Assembly: GCF_003626595.1 (NCBI RefSeq)
Contig: NZ_RBAK01000006.1
Location: forward strand, 1-64,000
DNA: 64,000 nt
From: Micromonospora endolithica
Lineage (GTDB): Bacteria > Actinomycetota > Actinomycetes > Mycobacteriales > Micromonosporaceae
Direction: 5' to 3'
Of the stretch, positions 57,216 through 64,000 are shown piece after piece. The position numbers and the translations under genes are program-made. Every line of letters starts with the position of its first letter. The first letter of the stretch is position 1. The notes under the pieces were generated by a model. That model saw only the letters and a list, made by a program, of their open reading frames with translations, searched no databases and was not told the origin of the DNA.

Positions 57216-59390
57216 CTACTCCCTCCGGTCGGGGGCCGCGTCGCCGACCGACGCCCCGACGAGTTCACGTCTCTCCTCGGCGGTGGGGAAGAGGCCGGAG
57301 GGCGCGACGAGCCGTGACCTCACCGCCGGAACCTCGGTGGTCGGCAACGGCCGGCCGTCGCGGATCGCCCGTACGCACATACGTGCCCCGTCGAGGACCA
57401 CCACGATGATCAGCACCGCGAAGAAGGCGGCGAGGACGCCGGCCACTGTCGAGTTGGTGACGACGGTCTGCATCTGGTCCAGGGACTTCGCCGGTGCCAG
57501 CACCTCGCCGCGTTCCAGCGCACTGTCGTACCGCTCGCGTTGTGCGAAGAAGCCCAGTCGCGGGTCGTCGGAGAAGACCTTCTGCCAGCTCGCCGTCAGG
57601 GTCACCGCCACGTCCCAGGCCAGTGGAATCCCGGTCACCCAGGCCCACTTGAGCCGGCCGCTCTTGACCAGGATCACCGTGGCGACGGTGAGCGCCACGG
57701 CGGCGAGCAACTGGTTGGCGATGCCGAAGAGCGGGAAGAGCTGGTTGATGCCACCGAGCGGGTCGATGACGCCGGCATACAGGAAGTAGCCCCAGGCGCC
57801 GACCACGATCGCGCTGGTGGCCCAGACGCCGGGCAGCCAGCTGACCCGGCCGATCGGCTTCCAGATGTTGCCCAGGGTGTCCTGGAGCATGAACCGTCCG
57901 ACCCGGGTGCCCGCGTCGACCGTGGTGAGGATGAACAGGGCCTCGAACATGATCGCGAAGTGGTACCAGAACGCCTTGAACGAGTCGCCGCCGATCACGC
58001 CGGAGAAGATCTCCGAGATGCCGACGGCAAGGGTGGGGGCGCCGCCGGTGCGCGCCACGAGGGTCGGTTCACCGACCGCGGCCGAGGCGGCCTGTAGGTC
58101 GGCCGGGGTGATCGTGAACCCGAGGTTCGTTACCGCGGTGGCGGCCGACTGGAAGGTCGAGCCCACCACACCCGCCGGGGCGTTCATCGCGTAGTACAGG
58201 CCGGGATCGAGAATGGACGCCGCGATCAGCGCCATCACCGCCACGAACGACTCCATCAACATGGCGCCGTACCCGATCAGCCGGACCTGCGACTCCTTCT
58301 GGATCATCTTGGGCGTGGTGCCCGAGGCGATCAGAGAGTGGAAGCCGGACAGCGCGCCACAGGCGATGGTGATGAACACGAACGGGAACAGTTGGCCGGC
58401 GAAGACCGGACCGGTGCCGCTCCGGGCGAAGTCGGTGATCGCGTCGGTCCTCAGCACCGGAAGGGTCACCAGGACCCCGACCGCGAGCAGCGCGATCGTG
58501 CCGATCTTCATGAACGTCGACAGGTAGTCGCGCGGCGCGAGCAGCATCCACACCGGCAGCACGGAGGCGAAGAACCCGTACACGACGAGGCAGATCACCA
58601 GCGCTTCCGGGCTGAGCGTGAACGCCGGGGCGAGGCTCGACTCCTGGATCCAGCCGCCGCCGAGAATCGCGGCCAACAGCAGGACAACGCCGATGACCGA
58701 TGTCTCGATCACCTTGCCCGGCCGAAGGATGCGCAGGTATACGCCCATGAAGAGCGCGATCGGGATGGTCATCGCGATCGAGAAGGTGCCCCACGGCGAC
58801 TCCGCCAGGGCGTTCACCACGACAAGGGCGAGCACCCCCAGCAGAATGATCATGATGGAGAAGACCGCCACGAGTGCGGCCACGCCGCCGATCGGGCCGA
58901 TCTCGTCCCGCGCCATCTGCCCCAGGCTGCGGCCGTCGCGACGCATCGAGAAGAACAGCGTCACCATGTCCTGGACGGCGCCGGCGAAGATCACGCCGAT
59001 GATGATCCACATCGTGCCCGGCAGGTATCCCATCTGCGCCGCCAGGACCGGCCCGACGAGCGGACCGGCGCCGGCGATCGCGGCGAAGTGGTGCCCGAGC
59101 AGGACCCGACGGTCGGTGGGGTGGTAGTCGATGCCGTTGTCCAGTCGCTCCGCCGGCGTCGCGCGACGGTCGTCGACCCGCAGCACCCGCCGGGCGATGA
59201 AGCGTGCGTAGAACCGGTAGGCGATGGCGTACGAGCAGAGTGCCGCCACGACGAGCCAGACGGCCGAGATGCTTTCGCCACGCGCGACGGCGAGCACGCC
59301 CCAGGCGGCGGCGCCGACCACGGCGACCAGCGTCCAGATCACCACGGATCTGGCCCTGGTGCCGGCGCGCGTAGATGCCACTTCGTTCAT
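57216..59390 (-). CDS. cstA: CstA-family pyruvate/peptide transporter
   Basis: 724 aa with about 16 to 18 membrane helices. The signature GHHFAAIAGAGPLVGPVLAA and QMGYLPG (residues about 98-125) is typical for the carbon starvation protein family, as are LFPFVFITIACGALSGFHSL and GGINQLFPLFGIANQLLAAV. Members import pyruvate, and some peptides, under carbon limitation (family knowledge). It is followed immediately by ybdD, as in other bacteria. The N-terminus MNEVASTRAGTRARSV is cytoplasmic. Regulation not visible. Confidence 0.93.
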   Translation of the reverse strand: MNEVASTRAGTRARSVVIWTLVAVVGAAAWGVLAVARGESISAVWLVVAALCSYAIAYRFYARFIARRVLRVDDRRATPAERLDNGIDYHPTDRRVLLGHHFAAIAGAGPLVGPVLAAQMGYLPGTMWIIIGVIFAGAVQDMVTLFFSMRRDGRSLGQMARDEIGPIGGVAALVAVFSIMIILLGVLALVVVNALAESPWGTFSIAMTIPIALFMGVYLRILRPGKVIETSVIGVVLLLAAILGGGWIQESSLAPAFTLSPEALVICLVVYGFFASVLPVWMLLAPRDYLSTFMKIGTIALLAVGVLVTLPVLRTDAITDFARSGTGPVFAGQLFPFVFITIACGALSGFHSLIASGTTPKMIQKESQVRLIGYGAMLMESFVAVMALIAASILDPGLYYAMNAPAGVVGSTFQSAATAVTNLGFTITPADLQAASAAVGEPTLVARTGGAPTLAVGISEIFSGVIGGDSFKAFWYHFAIMFEALFILTTVDAGTRVGRFMLQDTLGNIWKPIGRVSWLPGVWATSAIVVGAWGYFLYAGVIDPLGGINQLFPLFGIANQLLAAVALTVATVILVKSGRLKWAWVTGIPLAWDVAVTLTASWQKVFSDDPRLGFFAQRERYDSALERGEVLAPAKSLDQMQTVVTNSTVAGVLAAFFAVLIIVVVLDGARMCVRAIRDGRPLPTTEVPAVRSRLVAPSGLFPTAEERRELVGASVGDAAPDRRE

Positions 59391-59415
59391 TGCTGCTCCT
59401 GATGGTGGGAAGGGT

Positions 59416-59646
59416 CTACCGCTCGTCGTCGAACCGGTCGTGCGGGTGGCGACGCAGGAGGCGGTGACTCACCGCCATCACGGCCACGGAGAGCACCGCC
59501 CAGGCGAACTGGTACCAGTAGAAGTACGGCAGGCCGAGCAGGTTGGGGCCGTCGCGGGCGTACAGCGGCGGCCACAGCAGCGCCAGCACGGGAGTGGCCA
59601 GCAGCACCCCGGCGGCTATTCGCCGGGCCTTTTCCGATCCCGCCAT
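59416..59646 (-). CDS. DUF3311 small symporter-associated membrane protein
   Basis: 76 aa from ATG 59646 (an ATG 5 codons earlier is possible). Two membrane helices: AAGVLLATPVLALLWPPLYA and YFYWYQFAWAVLSVAVMAVS, with the WPPLY and YFYWYQFxW motifs of DUF3311. This family accompanies sodium:solute symporters and often is their small subunit (family knowledge). Here it lies divergent from the symporter gene, upstream of cstA in the same direction, so cstA and DUF3311 may share a transcript. Confidence 0.8.
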   Translation of the reverse strand: MAGSEKARRIAAGVLLATPVLALLWPPLYARDGPNLLGLPYFYWYQFAWAVLSVAVMAVSHRLLRRHPHDRFDDER

Positions 59647-59798
59647 TGTTCGCCTCCACATCCGCTGTTCGCTCGCGGCGCGAGTGACGTGGTTAGAGTT
59701 GCGCCGACCCGGGCGAGGGTTTACCGCGAAGAAACATTCGATCGCTTGTCAACCGAACATGGACCGTGCGCAACCTCATCTCGATTGAGAGGTGACTC

Positions 59799-61346
59799 GT
59801 GCAACCGGTCAGTGTGGCGGTATTCGCCGCCGTCGTGCTCGGCACGTCGCTGCTGGCCGTCGCCGCGCGCCGGTTCCGGGTCGGCACCGACCTGCCCAGC
59901 CTCGAAGACTGGGCGTTGGCCGGGCGCCAGTTCGGCCCCGTGCTGACCTGGTTCCTACTCGGTGGCTCGATCTACACCGCGTACACCTTCGCCGCCGTGC
60001 CGGGCCTGGTCTACGGTGCCGGCGCCCTCGGGTTCTTCGCCCTGGCCTACACGGTGATGATGGCTCCGCTGGCTTTCGTCGTGCTGCCCCGGCTCTGGCG
60101 GGTGGCCCGCGACCACGGCTACCTCACCGTCGCGGACTACGTGCGCGGCCGGTACGACTCGCCGCTGTTGGCGCTCGCGGTCGCGCTGACCGGCATCCTG
60201 GCCACGATGCCGTACATCGCCCTGCAACTCCTGGGCATCCGGGCGCTGCTCAGCGCCGGCGGCGTCTATCCCGCAGGCCTCGCCGGCGACCTCATGTTGA
60301 CGTCGGTGTTCGCGGTGCTCGCCGGTGCGACATACCGCAGCGGTCTCCGCGCGCCGACCGTCATCTCCCTCGCGAAAGGCATCCTCGTGTTCGCCGTCGT
60401 CCTCGCCGTGGTCGCCGTCGCGCTGGGCGATCTGGGCGGGCCGGCGGCCATGTTCGACACGGCGACGCGCACCCTCTCGACGGATGGGCCGTCCACGGCC
60501 GCACTGGTGCTCGACCCGGCAATGCACACCGCGTACGCCAGTCTGGCGCTGGGATCGGCGATGGCGCTGCTGATGTACCCCCACGTCCTCACCGCCTCCT
60601 TCGCCGCAGCGGGCCCGGACAGCCTGCGTCGGGCGACCATCGCGATCCCGGCCTGGACCGTCGTGCTGGGTCTGTTCGCCCTGCTGGGCGTCGCCGCGAT
60701 CGCGCAGGGGGTGGTGGCGCCGCCGGGCAACGCCGAGGCTGCCGTACCGGTGATGGTGCGCGACCTGCTTCATCCGGTCCTCACCGGCCTGGTGTTCGGT
60801 GCCCTGGCGGTCGGCGCGTTGGTCCCCGCCGCGGTGATGTCGGTGGCGGCCGCGGCGTTGTTCGTCCGCAACGTCTACGTGGAGTACTTCAACCCGACCG
60901 CCACCCCCAAACACCAGACGAAGGCGGCACAAGTGGTGTCGCTGGTGGCGAAGTTCGGCGCGATCGCGTTCGTGTTCGGGCTGCCAGATCAGGACGCGAT
61001 CAATCTGCAACTGCTCGGCGGGGTGTGGATCCTGCAGACCTTCCCCAGCGTCGCGCTGGGAGTGTTCAGCACCTGGCTGCACCGCGGCGCGCTCCTCACC
61101 GGTTGGGCGGTGGGCATGGCGGCCGGCACCGCCCTGGTGGCGTCCGGTGGGTTCTCCGCCGTCGTGGCACTGGACGTGGGCGGCAGGCAGGCGCTGGTGT
61201 ACGTCGCCCTCGCCGCGCTGGCCCTCAATCTCACCGTGGCCATGGTGCTGACCCCGATCCTCGATCGGGCGGGAGTCGCCCGCGGCATGGACGCCACCGC
61301 GGCCACCGAGCGCCGGATGCCCCGACCCCCGAAGGTGGTGCGCTGA
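59799..61346 (+). CDS. sodium:solute symporter (SSS) family, monocarboxylate type
   Basis: 515 aa, GTG start, about 13 membrane helices. SSS core motifs: EDWALAGRQFGPVLTWFLLG, GSIYTAYTFAAVPGLVYGAG, YLTVADYVRGRYDSPLLALA and GALVPAAVMSVAAAALFVRN. The order fits the MctC/PanF-like branch, which transports short monocarboxylates such as pyruvate, acetate or propionate (family knowledge). Together with cstA on the opposite strand this makes a locus for pyruvate-type substrates. Confidence 0.9.
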   Translation: MQPVSVAVFAAVVLGTSLLAVAARRFRVGTDLPSLEDWALAGRQFGPVLTWFLLGGSIYTAYTFAAVPGLVYGAGALGFFALAYTVMMAPLAFVVLPRLWRVARDHGYLTVADYVRGRYDSPLLALAVALTGILATMPYIALQLLGIRALLSAGGVYPAGLAGDLMLTSVFAVLAGATYRSGLRAPTVISLAKGILVFAVVLAVVAVALGDLGGPAAMFDTATRTLSTDGPSTAALVLDPAMHTAYASLALGSAMALLMYPHVLTASFAAAGPDSLRRATIAIPAWTVVLGLFALLGVAAIAQGVVAPPGNAEAAVPVMVRDLLHPVLTGLVFGALAVGALVPAAVMSVAAAALFVRNVYVEYFNPTATPKHQTKAAQVVSLVAKFGAIAFVFGLPDQDAINLQLLGGVWILQTFPSVALGVFSTWLHRGALLTGWAVGMAAGTALVASGGFSAVVALDVGGRQALVYVALAALALNLTVAMVLTPILDRAGVARGMDATAATERRMPRPPKVVR

Positions 61347-61348
61347 GC

Positions 61349-61987
61349 ATGCGTCGAGGATCGCCGCCCGGCACGGCCATGGGCACGTCCGCTGCGAACC
61401 CAGCGGCCGCACCGGCGATGCCGTCGCCGCCCGGCGCGGTGCCGGTGAGCGGTACGACCGAGGGCGCGCACGACGCAGCCGCGCCGGCCCTCACGGACCT
61501 GGAGCGTGAGACGGAGTTGGCGCGGGTCTTCGACGCGCATCGGACGACCCTGTTGCGGCTGGCCGTCCTGCTCGGCGGCGAGAGCGACGCGGAGGACATC
61601 GTCTCCGAGGCGTTCTACGAGCTGTACCGCAAGTGGAATCGGCTTCGCAGCCCCGACGCGGCGCTCGGCTACCTCCGGTCGACGATCTGCAACCTGGTGC
61701 GCATGCGGGTACGGCGGATCCAGGTGGTCCGCCGGCACGCCGAGCAGAGCGTCGAGATGGCCGAGTCGGCCGAGACCGAAGTGTTGCTGCGCGACGACCA
61801 GCGGGCGGTCGTCCTGGCGCTCAAGGCCCTGCCTTCGCGGCAGCGGGAGGCGCTGGTGCTGCGCTACTGGCTGGATCTGCGGGAGGCGGAGATCGCGGCG
61901 GCCATGGGCATCTCGGCCGGCGCGGTGAAGTCGCACGTCGCACGCGGCATGGCCGCGCTGAGCCGAAGCATGGATGATCGCGCATGA
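61349..61987 (+). CDS. ECF sigma factor
   Basis: 212 aa from ATG 61349, two bases after the symporter stop; a later ATG (61379) is possible because the first 50 residues are a low-complexity Pro/Ala stretch. Region 2 (ELARVFDAHRTTLLRLAVLL, GGESDAEDIVSEAFYELYRK, YLRSTICNLVRMRVRRIQVV) and region 4 (LKALPSRQREALVLRYWLDL, REAEIAAAMGISAGAVKSHV) are clear. It resembles SigE/SCO-type ECFs with membrane partners. The stop overlaps the next gene (ATGA). Confidence 0.9.
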   Translation: MRRGSPPGTAMGTSAANPAAAPAMPSPPGAVPVSGTTEGAHDAAAPALTDLERETELARVFDAHRTTLLRLAVLLGGESDAEDIVSEAFYELYRKWNRLRSPDAALGYLRSTICNLVRMRVRRIQVVRRHAEQSVEMAESAETEVLLRDDQRAVVLALKALPSRQREALVLRYWLDLREAEIAAAMGISAGAVKSHVARGMAALSRSMDDRA

Positions 61988-62274
61988 CAGAGCGACGACC
62001 GGATACGACGGCGGATCAGCTCCGGGACGTCTTCGACGCGCTGGCGGCCACCGTCAGCGAATCGCCGCCGGCGTATTCGAAGGCGCTGGCCGGTTGGCGG
62101 CGCCGGGAGAGGCGGCGTCGTCTGCGACTCGCGATCCTGGTCGCCATCGTCTTCGCCGCGGCCAACGCCATCGGCCTCTGGGCGTTGAACCGGGCGAGCC
62201 CCGACGTGCACATCATCTTCAACGACACGCCAGGCGTCACCGCGACACCCCGGGACGGCTTCGGACCGCCCTGA
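61984..62274 (+). CDS. small membrane partner of the ECF sigma factor
   Basis: 96 aa. A cytoplasmic N-terminus of about 50 residues (DQLRDVFDALAATVSESPPA, YSKALAGWRRRERRRRLRLA) is followed by one transmembrane helix (ILVAIVFAAANAIGLWAL) and a short outside tail. The overlap with the sigma gene suggests an anti-sigma factor. No zinc-finger motif is seen. Confidence 0.75.
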   Translation: MTERRPDTTADQLRDVFDALAATVSESPPAYSKALAGWRRRERRRRLRLAILVAIVFAAANAIGLWALNRASPDVHIIFNDTPGVTATPRDGFGPP

Positions 62275-62304
62275 GCGCGGCCGCCGGCGGCGGCCCGTAC
62301 GCTC

Positions 62305-63120
62305 TCATTCCCCACGGCGTGTCGCGATCCTCACCCGGTCCCGGACCCCGGGCACATCAGCCGCAGCGTGGCCAGCCTCGTCTCCGTCACTGATCCCGGC
62401 CAGGATGCTCCTCCGCTCCGCCGGGAGTGCGGTTGGTACGCCATCAACGGGGGAGTGTCGGTGGTAGGCCTTGTTGGCAATGCGCCACCTGTCGTCGACG
62501 TGGACGAGCAGAAAGATGTCGGTGAAGGTGTCCACGCCGTGCCGGAGCGTCATGGTGGCGGTTGCGACGGTGCCGTGGACGTCGATGGAGTCGATGCGGC
62601 GAGAGCGGATCGGTTCGTCCGGGGCTGGATGGCCGTGGAAGAGAGCGCAGTAGTCGTCTAGGCGCCAGGAGGTGAAGGCACCGTCTCGGATGCCCTCGAT
62701 GTGGGCGGTGGGTAGGAATGCGTCGCGGAAGTGTGCGGGTTTCCGGTGGCGTGTCCGCGGATGTAGGCCCGTAGCGGTTCGAGCACGGCGTCGTCGACGG
62801 CAGGGATGGCGGCGGCGACGGCGATGTCGCCTTGCTGGCCGGCAGGGGTGGCCGCCATCAGGCCGGCCGCACTGCGCAGGGGGGTGTTCGATGCGGCGGC
62901 CAGCAATGCCATGTCCTTGACCAGCGCGCCGATCGTGAACTCAGCTGTGGCAGCGGGCGGTGGGCCGGCGAGCCAGGATCGCTTTCGGGCGACAAGCCCA
63001 CCGAGTGGGCCTAGTTCGAGGATGTCCAGCGTCTGCGCTCGGGGCAGGCCCAAGGCGTCGGCTTGCCGCAAGGAGTCCCGTAGCGCGACGACGGAACCGG
63101 CGAGGCTGAAGGTGACAGGT
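62305..63120 (-). pseudogene. dehydrogenase-NTF2 fusion gene, truncated and frameshifted
   Basis: The 5' part reads as the C-terminal domain of a 6-phosphogluconate/3-hydroxyisobutyrate dehydrogenase-like protein (LAGSVVALRDSLRQADALGL, LDILELGPLGGLVARKRSWL, EFTIGALVKDMALLAAASNT). It continues into an NTF2/lumazine-binding-like domain (AVLEPLRAYIRGHATG, DGAFTSWRLDDYCALFHGHP, VATATMTLRHGVDTFTDIFL). The frame shifts near 62732: a missing base between GNP and HFRDAFLPTAHIEG. The N-terminal Rossmann domain with its GxGxxG motif is absent. A 7-bp microsatellite lies beyond the truncated end. Confidence 0.7.
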
Positions 63121-63261
63121 TCATCGGTTGGAGCCAGGACATCGGCCGCAGCATCGCCCCGATCGGCGAGCTGGCAGGCGGGACCTGCGGATGGGCCAAC
63201 CTCGGTCTCGATGAACGGGGAGAGATCTACACTGTCATGGTCGGGTTGGCGACCTTCGGCC

Positions 63262-63310
63262 GCATGCCGCATGCCGCATGCCGCATGCCGCATGCCGCAT
63301 GCCGCATGCC
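63262..63310. repeat. (GCATGCC)7 microsatellite
   Basis: Seven perfect tandem copies of a 7-bp unit. As 7 is not a multiple of 3, each change of copy number shifts any reading frame across it. It lies between the pseudogene and the ABC exporter gene. Confidence 0.9.
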
Positions 63311-63506
63311 GCAGGCTCTGGATCGTCTCGTCCTCGGACACATGCCCCGCAGCATCAACCGATGCTCTTCGTCCTGAGTTGCCGCACATCCGGATCGGCC
63401 GCTGCACGTGCGCGGCCTTTCGCCAGCGACTCCACGTGGCGCGCGTGGACTCGACCGGCGCGGTAATGCGTGGATACGTCGCGAGCGTGATCGGTAACCT
63501 GGGCCG

Positions 63507-64000
63507 GTGCCTCCGCAGCTCCCTCATCCCGAGCCCGGCGTGCCGGATACGAGGGGTCCGTTGTGGTACATCTGGTGGCTGGTCCGCTGCCAGCCGTGGC
63601 GGGTGCTGCGCGGCAGCCTGATCGGTACGGCCTGGATGCTCGGGCTGTCGGCCCGGCCGTACCTCGTCGCCCGGGCCATCGACGATGGGCTGCGCGCATC
63701 CGACTACCCGGCGCTGGTGTGGTGGGTGACCGCGATCCTCGTCGCGGGGGTGGGCCTGGCCTACCTGGGCATCATGCGGCACCGCACGATGACCTTCGTC
63801 CGGGAGGATGCGTCGGCCCGCTCCGCGGCCGTCCTGCTGCGTCACCTGTCCCGGATCGGCGCCGTGCTGCCGCGCAAGCTCGCCGCCGGGGAGGTCGCCA
63901 CCGTCGGCGGCGCCGATGTCACGCACACCTCGGCGGTGCTGACGATGACCGGGCCAGGTGTGGGCGCGGTCCTCGCGTACGCGTTCGTCGCCGTCGTGCT
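63507..64000 (+). CDS. ABC exporter, transmembrane part (partial)
   Basis: Starts GTG 63507 and runs off the right edge. It begins PPQLPHPEPG, then LWYIWWLVRCQPWRVLRGSL (first helix), IGTAWMLGLSARPYLVARAI, ALVWWVTAILVAGVGLAYLG (second helix) and RTMTFVREDASARSAAVLLR with HLSRIGAVLPRKLAAGEVAT, the intracellular coupling region of type I ABC exporters. The nucleotide-binding domain would follow outside the window. The substrate cannot be told. Confidence 0.8.
   Translation, partial: MPPQLPHPEPGVPDTRGPLWYIWWLVRCQPWRVLRGSLIGTAWMLGLSARPYLVARAIDDGLRASDYPALVWWVTAILVAGVGLAYLGIMRHRTMTFVREDASARSAAVLLRHLSRIGAVLPRKLAAGEVATVGGADVTHTSAVLTMTGPGVGAVLAYAFVAVV

Noticed and set aside
59792..61987. 731-aa frame over the symporter and sigma genes
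   Set aside because: Only its last 212 residues (from ATG 61349) are real; the rest is an Arg-rich shadow of the symporter.

Overview
ORGANISM AND OVERALL PICTURE. High GC, frequent GTG starts, dense ATGA/GTGA overlaps, AICE-type Int/Xis/RepSA genes, NB-ARC-TPR regulators and many ECF sigma factors point to a filamentous actinomycete, most plausibly Micromonosporaceae (inference from composition and gene families; no search was run). About the left two thirds is a stack of integrative elements accreted at one tRNA-Val(CAC) gene. Four copies of the tRNA 3' end (5904, 11937, 24195, 40774), each followed by a terminator hairpin, mark the junctions. The intact tRNA gene is not in the window and, from the fragment orientation, should lie to the left.

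LAYOUT. (1) 1-5.9 kb: right part of element 1. A leftward operon of phage/plasmid-like genes runs from a repressor region and ends, beyond the edge, in a gene with 24-bp tandem repeats. Divergently there is a repressor and an intact tyrosine integrase next to the first tRNA fragment. (2) 5.9-12.0 kb: element 2 has attachment arms at both ends but no integrase. It carries a GntR/ABC transporter operon, a possible two-repeat type I-E CRISPR relic and an XRE regulator. (3) 12.0-24.2 kb: an AICE (pSAM2-like) whose int, xis and repSA are all broken. It still carries an atypical 816-aa gene with a HEPN-like RNase motif, a Nudix hydrolase, an XRE-TPR regulator and several small proteins. (4) 24.2-40.8 kb: another integrase-less element. 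It holds a compact RiPP-like locus (25-aa Cys-rich precursor, RRE-fused ThiF/E1 enzyme, RRE-fused M50 membrane protease, S8-like secreted protease) with a divergent NB-ARC-TPR regulator, then small genes, pseudogenes and an SDR. (5) 40.8-64 kb: mostly chromosome-like operons. These are a TetR-controlled divergent pair, an ECF sigma/anti-sigma/ABC transporter operon, a DUF4041/GIY-YIG gene, a SWIM/DUF6493 pair, two odd tandem tRNA-like sequences, a Tat-type pyruvyl-transferase-like gene, cstA-ybdD, a DUF3311 + sodium:solute symporter pair, a second ECF sigma module, and the start of an ABC exporter.

HOW IT WORKS TOGETHER. Each element end carries a pair of short direct repeats on a 10-13 bp period, with a sequence that differs between elements. 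These look like integrase arm sites and let the junctions be read as nested att sites. Elements 2 and 4 fit the definition of cis-mobilizable elements, moving only if an integrase is supplied in trans. In the RiPP-like locus the gene order, overlaps and a strong hairpin after the precursor suggest excess peptide production, E1-type activation by ThiF, and proteolysis or export by M50 and S8. The chemistry is not known from the sequence.
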